NCBI GenBank assembly: GCA_017871115.1
Contig: JAFCIZ010000001.1
Location: forward strand, 4,879,501-4,943,500
DNA from: Cunninghamella blakesleeana
Lineage: Eukaryota > Mucoromycota > Mucoromycetes > Mucorales > Cunninghamellaceae
DNA length: 64,000 bases
Reading direction: 5' to 3'
In this document: positions 24,229-35,951 of the stretch, piece after piece
Position numbering within the stretch: position 1 is the stretch's first letter
Layout of the letters: the number at the start of each line of letters is the position of its first letter
The notes under the pieces: generated by a model
Database searches by the model: none
Told to the model about the DNA's origin: nothing
The model's input: only the letters and a program-made list of their open reading frames with translations
Program-made: the position numbers and the translations under genes

Positions 24229-25313
24229 TTAATAATAAATACTTCTAGTACAATGGGTAGGAATGATGAAATCTGTTTGAATTTCTTTCGCTAAATCCCA
24301 AATATAAAAATCAATTAATATAGCATTGATATGATTTTTTGGAGAGAGTGTTTGAATATATCGTCGAACTAGTTCCACAGACCAAATTGAGTTACCACGT
24401 ATTTCAATTTCTTCTGGACTTCCTGATAATAAAATTTCCCTGTTTTTTAATTTATTTTTTAATTCAGTAGTATACTCAAGTAGATTCAGGTGATATAATG
24501 CCTAATATATAAAAAAATATAATTTTTAGATATCATCATTCATTAAAGAATAATAATAAATAAATACAAAATGAGGGTTTTTTTTGTTCTTAACCTGTGG
24601 AACTCTAAAAAAAAAGATCAAACCAATGAAAAAAATGAGCCATTTTTTTTTCTTCGGGTGAATTATTTTACTTTTTTTTTTCTAACCTGTAATCAGCAAA
24701 CATAGTAATGGAATCTATATCCTTAAATTCTCCATAACTTTTCCCATCGAAACATGCCCTAAATTATGACATAAATCAAGATATATATTTAGAGTATATT
24801 ATTTAAAGTGAGAGAAATTGATTTGTTCTCACGACATGTAAATAGAAATATGGGTCCACTTCTTTTGTAATAGGAGTTTATATTATATATAAATATCTTA
24901 CCAAATGTCTGCAACTAGAATTTGAGCACGTTTTAATATATAAACTAAAAATATATATAAAATAAGGTGATGAATTAGTTATATATATATTTCTATATCG
25001 ATATTGATTATCTATATCTATATATCTATACCTTTTCGACCTTTAAATTCATGGATATCACGAAAAGACGGAAAATATTCCAAGATGATATCAATAAGTG
25101 ATTGAGCGGAATGGTTTGCTTTTTGAATACAATAAAGAAAAGAACCATTAAAATGTTGACATAATGCTCTACCAGCTTGTTTCATTAATTGGATTCTATC
25201 TGACAATAATGATATTTCTTCTGTAGTATCTGATTTAAATATATTTGCTAATTCTTCATCAGATGCTTGCTGAAGGTAGCTTGGTTTGGTTATAGGAATA
25301 CCATTATCCAATG

Positions 25314-25363
<50 letters not shown>

Positions 25364-26091
25364 AGAAGAAAGTAAAATAAAATTAAGATTTGTAACATCA
25401 AAAAAAAACTTTTTCTCCTTTCAGAAAAATAAAATTCATGCAAGAAGAACAATGGTTTACCTTTATTTATTGCTGCACATAAAGACCAATAGCCAGTATA
25501 AGAATTACCTTTATACTTAATGGCATATCTACCAGAATGAGGTTGACCTTTATCTTCTTTATCAACATCACTCCAAAACGAAAAGTTTAATAAATCAACT
25601 AGAAAAATCCTATATCATTTTAAAAAAAACCATAGTTAAAAATTTGTTTGCTTTTTTCCATTCTTCCCTTCCTTTTCTTTATTTTCTTTTTTTCTTTTTT
25701 CTTTTTTACCAGTCTATTGTATCCTGATTTAATTCTTTTGGATTGAGAACATGTTCATTCCAAGTTCCCGTACTATAATTTCGTTCTTCCATATTTTTAA
25801 GAATCTATATTTATATATATATATATATAAATATATATATATATCCGTATGAATCATGACGACATTGTAAAAAAAAACTTTTTTTTCTTTATTACTTTTT
25901 CAGCGGCTTGTTCAACATTGTGAATTGGTATTTTGACATATTCACTATTCTAATATATATATATATGTATATACATATATGTAAATTTATGTAAATATAC
26001 AGCTACGTAAATAGACTCGTGATATTCCGAAAATTTATTTATATATTACTTCAGCAATATATTTAGCACTGTCAAGGACACGTTCTACCAT
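24229..26091 (-). CDS. QNG1: Queuosine salvage protein (queuosine 5'-phosphate N-glycosylase, DUF2419)
   Basis: Releases queuine from queuosine 5'-phosphate so that it can be inserted into tRNA by TGT. Nine exons: 26091-26050, 25949-25896, 25804-25710, 25609-25461, 25313-25032, 24944-24902, 24758-24687, 24604-24595 (a 10-nt micro-exon) and 24501-24229, giving 339 residues, the family's normal size. Family landmarks: LVDLLNFSFWSD, GRYAIKYKGNSYTGYWSLCA, ADIWACFDG, MFADYRVPQALYHL, EIRGNSIWSVELVRR and the C-terminal NAILIDFYIWDLAKE, which carries the conserved acidic residue near the ligand site. The micro-exon encodes most of RVPQ in FADYRVPQ, which is conserved in animal homologues, so the splice model is well supported. 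Known from the family: fungi that cannot make queuine take it up and salvage it. Confidence 0.9.
25318..25350. repeat. TA microsatellite in a QNG1 intron
   Basis: About 16 TA units immediately downstream (in the gene's sense, upstream) of exon 5. Confidence 0.85.
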
Positions 26092-26831
26092 GATAGTCTC
26101 TTGGATGAGGTCAGATGGGCAACACAAGAAAAAATCAAGTAAAACAAAAAAAGAAAGTCTCAAAAAAGAAAAAAGAACCGGGGAATCAAAAAAAAAAGAA
26201 AAAAAAAAGTGTGATCAACAATCATTATAAAACCTAAGCTAAGCTAAGAGATGCGCATTAATATCATTGTTTTTATTTTTAATATAGAACTGCCCAAATA
26301 AGTCTAATGGATCCAATTAAGTCAGGCACAAAATAAAAATAATAAATGTATGGAAATTTCTTTAAAAAATTGGCTATCATCAAGAAAATAAATAAATAAA
26401 AATAAAAGAGAGATGGATGGCTAAAAAAGGAATGTAGCTGAATTAGCTTTATCCGATGACGGAAAAAAATATAAGAATCTCGAAAAAAAAAAAAAAGATA
26501 ATCCCTTTAAAAAAAAATCTGAGTATCAAAAAAGGTTATACGTTTATTCAATAAAGAATGATTAATATGATTATAATGGTATTCTATTTGTTATTAATGT
26601 TTATAAATGATAATAATCTACGTAGCACCATTAACACCCCGCTTAAATATTGTATAATATATTTTCATTTTCGTTTATTATTATTATAATTATTATAATT
26701 ATTTATTTTTGTTTCTATGATTTCACATTCACTTTCATATGTGTCGTCATTCCTATAAACAATGATTCATCAAAACAATTCATCAGTGATATAGCCATAT
26801 ATATCCATATTTATTTATATTGCTATTATTG

Positions 26832-26832
26832 C

Positions 26833-26903
<71 letters not shown>
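26832..26903. repeat. ATT trinucleotide microsatellite
   Basis: About 24 uninterrupted TTA/ATT units, the longest trinucleotide run in the window. In one frame it gives a poly-Tyr ORF that is an artefact. Confidence 0.95.
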
Positions 26904-26904
<1 letters not shown>

Positions 26905-27598
26905 GATAAAAAAGATCATATATTGAATTGGAACAGATATATAACCTAGTCACTTTTTTATTATTATTTATTTTAATGCCCGGTCGAACAATTTAGAGTC
27001 AAGAACGTGAATCAGGTTTTTACATGATCTTGATTGACTTAAAAAGAGTTTAAATAGGTAAAAGGGGAATATCAACTACTTATCCACATGTTCTCAGTAC
27101 TTTTATCCGATCTAAAATAAACGATAAGCCTAAATAAGATTTCATATCATATAAAATATATGATTTTATAATGAGGGTAAAATAAAATCCATATATATAT
27201 ATATATATATATATATTTTCATTTCTTATTTTTAACATCGATCATATTGAAACAAGTTTAATAAATTTAACCAATAAAAAAAAAAAAAAAAGTAAACCCT
27301 TTTCAATAATGTCTTAATAAAAAACAAAGAGAATAAAAATTACGTCAAATAAAAGTCCGAACCGACTAATAAAAATTAAAAGAATATATCAAAAATAAAT
27401 TATAATAATAAATAATAAATTATATAACTAAGAAAAAGGGGAATAATCAGTTCAATAAAAAAAAAGAGTAACCTAAGATATCAATTTTAAGTAAGTTTCA
27501 TAAAATAGTTTAGTAGGTCTGTACCTAATATGGTGACACTGAATTTAAATATTACATATATATATATAAAAAATTTTTTTTTCTCTTTTCTAATTCTA

Positions 27599-27604
27599 AT
27601 TGGT
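27599..27604 (+). promoter_or_regulatory. CCAAT-type box upstream of PMA1
   Basis: The sequence TAATTGGTCG (reverse CCAAT) lies about 275 bp upstream of the PMA1 ATG. Confidence 0.3.
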
Positions 27605-27875
27605 CGTACAATCGGAGTATTAACGTGAATCACTTTTTTTTTTTTCAATCCATGTTATAAAAGAAAAATGGATTTCATTTCTTTTTTTCCTTTTTTCTCT
27701 CTTTCTTTTTTAGCCAAAAACTCATTTATTTTTCTTCTCTCTCTTTCCTTTATAACTTTTTTTTTTTTTTTTTATATATATATATATAATTTAATTCACC
27801 TTTTAACCAAAAAAAAAAACCACCCCACTCCCTTCTCCTTTCATAATCTCTTTACTTTAAAACAATCTTCAAACC

Positions 27876-30800
27876 ATGTCTGAAGGTCAAACTAAAGTAG
27901 AGGTGACAAGTGCACCAACTCACCAAAAAGTCAATGGTGATTTCACCACTATTACAGTAGAAGAACTCTATGATAAAGAAAAATTCGATTTATCCACTAT
28001 GGAAGAAGGTGATGCTATGGCTCTCTTAAAGTAATGAAAATAAATAATATATAATATATAAATGATAATATATATATAAATAAAAATATACGAAAAAAGA
28101 TAAGAACAATAAAAATATTGGTATTGATTTATTATTATTTTATTTGATTAGAACCACTCGTGATGGTTTAACTACTCAAGAAGCTGCTAGTCGTGTCGAA
28201 AAGTTTGGTCGTAACAAATTAGAAACTAAAGAAATCAATCCTATCTTACAATTCTTAGGTTTTATGTGGAATCCTCTTTCCTGGGTTATGGAAGCTGCTG
28301 CTATCGTTTCTATTGCTTTAGCTAATGGTTTTGGTATGCCTCCTGATTATCCCGATTTCATTGGTATTGTTCTCTTATTATTAGCTAACTCTGTTATTGG
28401 TTTTATGGAAGAACGTCAAGCCGGTAATGCTGTCAAAGCTCTTATGGAAGCTCTTGCTCCTGAATGTAAGGTTAAACGTGATGGTGAATGGAAAACTTTA
28501 GAAGCTGCTGAATTAGTTCCTGGTGATATCATTGCCATTAAACTTGGTGATGTTGTTCCCGCTGATGGTCGTCTTATTGCTGTAAGTATTTTTTTTTTAT
28601 TATTTTTCCTTTTAAATCTTTTTCCCTATCTATAGTAGAAAAAAAATTTTTTTTTTTTTTTTTCATCATCTTCCCAGTCATCGGAAATTCAATTTTAGTT
28701 TCAAAAAAAGAAAGTGTTCTCATTGATTTATTTACTAATTAACTAATATATATATTTATTTATAGGCTCACGGTCAATTATCTATCGATCAAGCTGCTTT
28801 AACTGGTGAATCTTTACCTGTTGGTAAGGAAACCGGTGATGAAGTTTTCTCTGGTTCCACTGTTAAACAAGGTGAAGCTGAAGCTGTTGTCATTGGTACT
28901 GGTTTAAATACTTTCTTTGGTCGTGCTGCTAAATTAGTAGGTGATGCTGGTGAAGATACTGGCCATTTACAACAAATTCTTGCTTCCATTGGTAACTTCT
29001 GTTTAATTACCATTGGTATTTTCTTGGTTATTGTTATTATTGTTCAATATGCTGCTTTCCATTATGATTATCGTCGTGGTATTGATAACGTTCTTGTCTT
29101 ACTCATTGGTGGTATCCCTATTGCTATGCCTACTGTCTTATCCGTTACCCTTGCTATTGGTGCTAAACAATTAGCTGAACATAAAGCCATCGTTACTCGT
29201 ATCACTGCTATTGAAGAAATGGCTGCTGTTACCGTTTTATGTTCTGATAAGACTGGTACTTTGACCTTAAACAAACTTATTGTTGATAAGCCTACTATTA
29301 AGACCTATGCTGACTTTGATGGTGATGATATCATTAAATTATCTGCCTTTGCTTCCCGTACCGAAAATCAAGATGCTATTGATTTCTGTATTGTCAACTC
29401 TTTACCTGATCCTGCCTTAGCCCGTGATGGTATTCAAGAATTAGAATTCAAGCCTTTCAATCCTGTTGTAAAACGTACTGAAATCACTTACAAGGAAACT
29501 GCTACTGGTTTAGTCAAGCGTGTTACCAAAGGTATGTCTCATACTATTTTGGATCTCTGTACTCGTGATAAGACTGAAGAACAAATTAAGGCTTTGAATG
29601 ATGATGTGGATGAATTTGCTCGTCGTGGTCTCCGTGCTTTAGCTGTTGCTGTTGATGAAGTACCCAGTGGTGAAGTTGAAGGTGAAGGTGTTGGTTTCCG
29701 TTTAATTGGTCTTTTACCCATTTACGATCCTCCTCGTTCTGATACCAAGGAAACCATTGATCGTGCTATTGCTTTAGGTGTTCAAGTTAAGATGATCACT
29801 GGTGATCAATTGGCTATTGGTAAGGAAACTGGTCGTCGTCTCGGTATGGGTGATAACATGTTCTTGTCCAAGACATTAAAGGAAGGTCCTCCTCCTGGTT
29901 CTGGTTATACTGATGTTGATGATATGATTTTACAATGTGACGGTTTTGCTGGTGTCTACCCTGAACATAAATATGAAATTGTGGAACGTCTTCAAAACCT
30001 TGGCCATATGACTGCTATGACTGGTGATGGTGTCAACGATGCCCCTGCTCTTTCAAAGGCTAACGTCGGTATTGCTGTTGCTGATGCCACTGATGCTGCC
30101 CGTTCTGCTGCTGATATTGTCTTGACTGAACCTGGTTTATCTGTTATTATTGAAGCTATTATTGGTTCTCGTCAAATTTTCCAACGTATGAGAAATTATG
30201 CTATTTATACTTGTTCCGTTACCATTCGTGTTGTCGTTGGTTTCTCTATCCTTATCTGGGCCTTTGAATTTGACTTCCCTCCTTTCTTAGTTTTGATTTT
30301 AGCTATTCTTAATGATGGTACTATTATGACTATTTCTACTGATCGTGTTAAACCTTCTCCTTATCCTAATTCTTGGAATTTACGCGAAATTTTCACTTAC
30401 GCTATTGTTTATGGTCTTTATCTCACTTTATCCACTGTTGCTTTCTTCGCCGTTGTTTACAAAACCACCTTCTTTACTGATCACTTTGGTGTCGAACATC
30501 ACACTGATGTTAACAATGGTATCTACCACTCTATCATCTATTTACAAGTCTCTACCATTTCTCAAGGTTTAATTTTCGTCACTCGTTCTCGTGGTTTCTT
30601 CTTCATGGAACGTCCTTCCGTAATGTTAATGATTGCCTTCGTTGTTGCTCAATTAGTTGCTACTTTCATTGCTGTCTATGCTGACTGGGGCTTCACTAAG
30701 ATTTACCCTTGTGGTTGGACCTGGGCTGGTATTGTCTGGATTTGGAATTTCATTTGGTTCATTCCTATGGATTTCATCAAATTCGCTATGCAATACATTT

Positions 30801-31045
30801 ACGAACCTAAAGGTGGTGTTGAAAAGGGTGCTCCTGTTAGCTCTCGTCGTGCCTCTGCCATGTCTGGTACCTCATCTGCTCGTTATTATGCTAACCGTAC
30901 TCGCTCTCTTAAATCTATGGAACGTCCTCAAAACTTTGGTCAAAAATTATTATCCAAAGGAAAGAGAATGTCTACTGATCCTAAGGAAATGCGTCGTTTC
31001 TCATCCGTTCAAACTTCTCAAGCTGCTCAAGTTTTGAACAATTAG
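27876..31045 (+). CDS. PMA1: Plasma-membrane H+-transporting P-type ATPase (type IIIA)
   Basis: Proton pump that energises nutrient uptake across the plasma membrane. Exons 27876-28030, 28152-28581 and 28766-31045 give 954 residues. Visible parts in order: N-terminal actuator region; TM1-2 ([17 protein letters not shown] and [15 protein letters not shown]); actuator loop [10 protein letters not shown]4 with [20 protein letters not shown]; phosphorylation motif [12 protein letters not shown] with Asp at about residue 356; KGMSH (nucleotide domain); [20 protein letters not shown]; and [20 protein letters not shown]. The C-terminal tail of about 110 residues is basic and Ser/Arg-rich, consistent with the regulatory R-domain of fungal and plant pumps. 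Codon use is strongly biased (GGT, GCT, CGT, ACT) and more C/G-ending than neighbouring genes, as expected for very high expression. Confidence 0.97.
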
Positions 31046-32010
31046 ATTTCTTAAAAAAAAGAATATTTTAATTATCTAATTTTATATTTGTAGTTTTTAT
31101 TTCTTTTTTTTCTATATTAATTACTATTTTCCCATTTTATTACTATTTTATTATGTAACAACAAACAATGAAGATTTATATTACTTTTTATTAACTTAGT
31201 ATTTTTTTTCATTATTTATTTCTACTCTGTATATTCATTTCTCTTAATTTTTAGATTACTCCATTTTTTTTTTTTATAAAAAATCTCAAAAAATAAATAA
31301 ATCATCCTTAACTTAGATTAAGTTTTGATTTTTTAAAAAAAAAAACAAACATTTCTTTACTTTCTTTTTTAATTTTATATTTTACTTTTATAGTCAACAG
31401 AATAATAAGAATTAATAACAAAATTGCATCATCTTTTTCTTTTTATAACACTATATTGAAAATGATTTCTTTTTTTTAAAAAAAATCTGGAATTAGAAAT
31501 TCAACTCCATTTTAATAATTGTTCTTATTTTTGAATCAGTTAGGTAGGGGTAAGGAAAGGGGCGTCAGCTTTTTTGAGGATCAGCATTATTAATCTTTTA
31601 TTGGTATCGTTTTGGTTAAAATATTCCAAAAAAAAATAAAATTTCTTTTTTCAATATAAATTATCGAACACAACATATATATTTATTATTTGATAGTATT
31701 TTAAATAATAATAATTATAATAATAACAATAATAATAATAATAATTTGAAAAATATATGGTTAAAAAAAACATGAACAAAAAGGTTATATTACTTTTCAA
31801 AAAAAGTTTATTTTAGTAGTTTAAAAAAAAAAAAAAAATGTCGGTCCTAACCGATATATCCAATAGTAATGATAAAAAAGATTTTAGGCTAATTTTACTG
31901 AACCAATATATTAAATCTAAACCGTTCCTTTTTTTTATAATGTATTAAGTAAATATATACTTTTGAAATTCAATTTGTGTTTCGTTGTATATCTTGATCG
32001 GAGTAAGAGC

Positions 32011-32041
<31 letters not shown>

Positions 32042-32469
32042 CTAACAATTTTTTTTTTTCAGTATATATTTTAGTATATATATATGTTATGAGTACAAAT
32101 AAAACATGAATGTGTAATAAAGTAATTTTATTCATTATAATGACGAAGACAAATCAAATTGGGTATATCATCTTTCGAGTTATTTGATTTTAAAAAAAGA
32201 AAAAAAACACATGTGTGTGCACATACATATATTAGAACCTTAATCCATTGGATTATAAAGGTATACAATATGAAATCATAATATTACAGTTCATTTAATA
32301 AATAAAATATATACAAAAAGTAACATTTTATTTTTATCTGCAGATATATATATATATAAATATACTTATATAACATAATGTTCTCTTTTTGCTTATGTTA
32401 CCCCAGATTGATCAAATGTAGTGCGGATATTAATTTATCATTGTATAAAATAAATATATTGTTCTTTCT

Positions 32470-32956
32470 TACATAAGTTCTCTCATAATGATTTTGAAGG
32501 GATAGTTTTCATTTTAAATTCAGTTTAAATCAAAGGTTTTTTTTAACGATTATGTCATTTTTCCCTTTCGTTTATATGGTGCTATATTAAATATATGGCA
32601 TACACACTTTTCTCAATTAAACAGATAATCTGAATGATTATCATTCCTTAAAAATAAATAAAATAATACTATTTTATCAATATATAATCCATCCAAGGTA
32701 TATATATATATACATATATATACGTGCCTATTTTATTCTCTTCTAAACAACTCATAAAAAATTATTGCTTCGACGGAAATGATAATATCAGAGTAAAAGA
32801 TCTTCCTGAACCAATTCCTTTTTATCTTACATTAGCATTATTTATTTATTTTTTTCACTTTCGAATTAAAGTTTTATTCTATTTTTATTATAATAAAAAA
32901 CTAAAGAAAAGAGACGGTTGAGCATAAGCAAGATATTTTTTGAATTAATCATACGC
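32470..32956 (+). repeat. Diverged direct repeat, copy 1
   Basis: Shares many blocks in the same order with copy 2. Examples are ATTCAGTTTAAATCA, TGTCATTTTTCCCTTTCGTT, AATCTGAATGA, ATCAGAGTAAAAGATC and GAGCATAAGCAAGAT. Copy 1 keeps a 65-codon open frame (from 32724) that is broken in copy 2. Outer limits are approximate. Confidence 0.85.
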
Positions 32957-34009
32957 TGGTACTCTTCTGCCTACTATTATTAGAATACAAACATTATAAA
33001 CTGGTCTTTTCTATGCCTTCTTCTTACCAGGTATTGTAAACACTTTTTCGACAAGTATCATATGGAGTCCATCACCTTGAAAATTGGTACACATGCAACG
33101 AGAAGGGAAATCAGTCATATGTTTTCAGACGCACATTAGGTACCATATTTGAAAAAAAAATGCACAGCAACTGTTGTGCAAAAGAATATATATTAATGAG
33201 TGAAACGGTATTCTCTGACTTTATTTTCAAATACCACTGGTTGCAATTTGGATATGGTTTTGTGAAGCAAGAAGTTTTACTTTTTATTTTATAATCCAAT
33301 GAAATATATGTTGTATGAAATTGCAAAAATGGTTCTTAAACACAAAGTACACAAGAAATACATTAATATTGGCGTGATAATGGATTCTTAAAATAACAAT
33401 TGTGATAAATACAAAAGGATGCTAGGGGCATTAGTAGAATATAGGACCAATATGACGTAGGTGCAAATGTATGCACACGATCATTTACTTTGCTCTAATA
33501 TATGTGTATGAAAATATTCTCAATGATCATCCGTATTCTTCATACCTGAATCATTAGATTGACCGCAAACAGTTCAGCCTAGTAGAGCAAAAGCACATCA
33601 ATTTACTTATTACGAATCATAGACTCAGAAACAAAAAGAAAAACAGATATGAAATGAGCAAGTGACTTTATTGAAGAAAACAATGTAATAAAAAGAAGAA
33701 TGAACAGGCAAATATACTTTATTGAGGGATAGAAATCTAAATATTACAAGACGTGTATCAATGCTCGAGACCTCAAGAGTACTGGTAACAATCAGAAGCC
33801 ATACTTTTTCTAATATTCATTTTTTTATTTATTTGTAATTATTTTGTTCCGCTCATCCATATATGGCGATATCAATTTTTTTTTATTATTCATTCGGATT
33901 TCATACTTCAGTTACTTTTATTATTTTTAAAATAAAAAAATTCAGACTATTTAAATAATTTCTTTAACCAACTGAAATGAAAAAAAATTATATAAAAAAA
34001 ATATATTTC

Positions 34010-34443
34010 TATTTTATACAAGTTTTCATATTAATTTGGTGGGAGAGTTATCACTTTTTTGAATTCAGTTTAAATCATAGGGCTTTTCCCTATTTTTTTT
34101 TTTTAATATTAATTATGTCATTTTTCCCTTTCGTTTATATGGTACTATATTAAGTACGTGACATGTGGTTTATTCAGTAAAGTAGACAATCTGAATGACT
34201 ATTATTCCTTAAAAATAAATAAAAATAATACTATTCTATTCTTAACAACTCGTAAAAAATATTGCTTCAAAAGGAAATGGTAAAATCAGAGTAAAAGATC
34301 ATCCTGAACCATTTCCTTTTATATTCTACATAAACAATATTTATTGTTTTATTTTTTCGATTTAAAGTTACTTTTATAATAATACAACCAAAGAAAAGAG
34401 ATGATTGAGCATAAGCAAGATGCTTTTTGAATTAACCACGCGT
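34010..34443 (+). repeat. Diverged direct repeat, copy 2
   Basis: Second copy, in the same orientation about 1.5 kb downstream, ending about 190 bp beyond the 3' end of the first hydrolase-like gene. It differs from copy 1 by point changes and several short indels, including loss of a TA-rich insert. Confidence 0.85.
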
Positions 34444-34632
34444 TAAAAAAACACCCCATATATTTCTTTTTCTTTATTTTTTTTAAAAAAAAACAATAAT
34501 AATAATAATATACGAGAGATCTTTCAATTTCTTTATTAGTAAATAAACGTAATAATATAAAAATGGGGCACAGTTAACCAAAAATAATAACAAAAAATAG
34601 TAATCATGGTTGTACAAGATAAAAAAAATATT

Positions 34633-35401
34633 TTAATGTTGCTTGTTTTTTTTTATTTTTTGACCATACGATAAGATTCCACCAATAATTAATGCTGGAA
34701 CACAAAAGTAGACCAACATATTTATCATTATTTTCATACCAAGTTCCTCTTTTGTCACGTTTCCAAGTTCAGTAGCAACTAGTTGAGCAGAAGGTCTACT
34801 CATATAGTGTAAACATAAGAGAACCCCGATAACAGAATAATGAGAAATATCACTTGATGATAAATAACCTGTAAGAATGATAACAATCAATTCCAAAATA
34901 TAAGCAACCATAGGGTAATTACTCCACAAGTTGGTTCCTCCAATTTTAATTTTTGTAAAAGGATCCAATGATATATCTTGATTATGGACCATCCAATCAG
35001 TAACAAAATGAGAAAAAACCGATAAAAAGCCAGGTACAAAAGATCTAGTTATTAAACCATATAAAGTAGATAAAATCAAAGTACCTAAAAGACTATGGCT
35101 GTAATCACCAAATATATCAGCACCCATGTATCCAGCTTCAGGATTAAGTGTAAGTCCTTCATATTCAAAATAACTTAATATACCAAATACAATATCTAAT
35201 AATCCTACTCCAAACGAAAATACAAAAGGCGAAACTTTTGGGTATTTTTTAGTTAATATTTAAAAAGAAAGAAAGAGAAAGAAAGAGAGAGAAAGAGAGA
35301 AAAGAGATATAATTGATTTAAAAAGTAATTCACAATTATATTTTTGTATGGTTTTTAAAAATATATTTTACTAAAATCAGTGCAAAGTGTCCAGCAAACA
35401 T
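34633..35401 (-). CDS. Multi-pass membrane protein of a bacterial-type putative hydrolase family (paralogue A), splice site disrupted
   Basis: Paralogue of the plus-strand gene at 35952. Proposed exons 35401-35372 (MFAGHFALIL) and 35259-34633 give 218 residues that align end to end with paralogue B. Conserved His/Asp positions match: MFAGH, the LLD of helix 1, YSHS, and HFVTDWMVH. The start MFAGH, YSHS and HxxxDxxxH pattern resembles small bacterial membrane proteins annotated as metal-dependent hydrolase or LexA-binding inner-membrane-associated hydrolase (DUF457-like). About five hydrophobic segments are visible. Odd: the 112-bp intron has a good GTAAAA donor and a long pyrimidine tract but ends AA, not AG. 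No other AG restores the frame, and B has no intron here. It is either non-canonical splicing, a recent lesion, or an assembly error. Both genes end in a Lys-rich tail (KKNKQH; KRKNKQF). Confidence 0.65.
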
Positions 35402-35951
35402 GTTTTTTTAGTAATAATCTATTATTTTTTATTATTTTATATTTTAATAATTAAAGAAAGAAATGTGATTTAAAAACGATTGAAGTTAAAATAAAATAAT
35501 GGAATAAAAAAGGAAGAAATAGGAATACAAAGTTGTAAAAAAAAAAATTGACTCAAATAAGGCAGTGGCTATGCTGAATAATCACGCCTATTTGTCAGTT
35601 TATTACACAAGCTTTTTTTATATGTTTTTATTTTCATATATTAAATAGTTAAAGGTTTAATCAATTGTAATTCAAATAATGGGCTTTTTTTCATGCAAGC
35701 TTTTTTTCATCAACTATTCAACTGTTACACAGTTAGAAAAGTCAGTCTATCATAGCAGGTTATTAAACTGTTTGTTTTATAATGATATTCTTATTTTGTG
35801 ACTTTTTATTTTCCCAATAGTTGAAACTATTATTGTATTCTGCATTATTATTTACTTAAATATTTAAACCCCGTGTTCTAATAAAGTAATCTTTTTTCTT
35901 TTTCTTTTTCTCTTTCTTCATTCTTATATTTTTCTCAACTTGTTAAAAAAT
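35402..35951. other. Divergent spacer between the two hydrolase-like paralogues
   Basis: A 550-bp head-to-head intergenic region with A/T runs and a C/T-rich tract just before the start of paralogue B. No coding exon was seen. Confidence 0.6.

Larger units (their letters stand above)
26092..27875. other. Divergent promoter region, QNG1 and PMA1
   Basis: About 1.8 kb. It contains an ATT microsatellite (26832-26903), an ATTGGT box at 27599-27604, and long C/T-rich tracts at 27680-27760 directly upstream of PMA1, as is common for highly expressed fungal genes. Open frames here are translations of repeats and pyrimidine tracts. Confidence 0.55.
31046..34632. other. Long intergenic region with diverged direct repeats
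   Basis: About 3.6 kb. The first 1.3 kb after PMA1 is low-complexity A/T DNA. From about 32470 a diverged direct repeat appears and recurs at about 34010. Between the copies, 32960-34000 has a less biased composition with short coding-like fragments interrupted by stops (for example KYKRMLGALVEYRTNMT near 33412), suggesting old decayed sequence of unknown origin. No intact gene is supported. Confidence 0.55.

Noticed and set aside
26650..26949. 99-codon frame with a poly-Tyr run
   Set aside because: Direct translation of the ATT microsatellite.
27668..27883. 71-codon frame overlapping the PMA1 start
   Set aside because: It lies in the pyrimidine-rich 5' UTR and overlaps the PMA1 ATG in another frame; Ser/Phe/Leu-rich by composition.
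33111..33326. 71-codon minus-strand frame between the direct repeats
   Set aside because: No recognisable family, no splice context, and it sits in decayed-looking DNA.
32950..33990. Idea that a third copy of the hydrolase-like gene lies between the direct repeats
   Set aside because: No match to the GPGFL, HFVTDW or YSHS regions was found on either strand.
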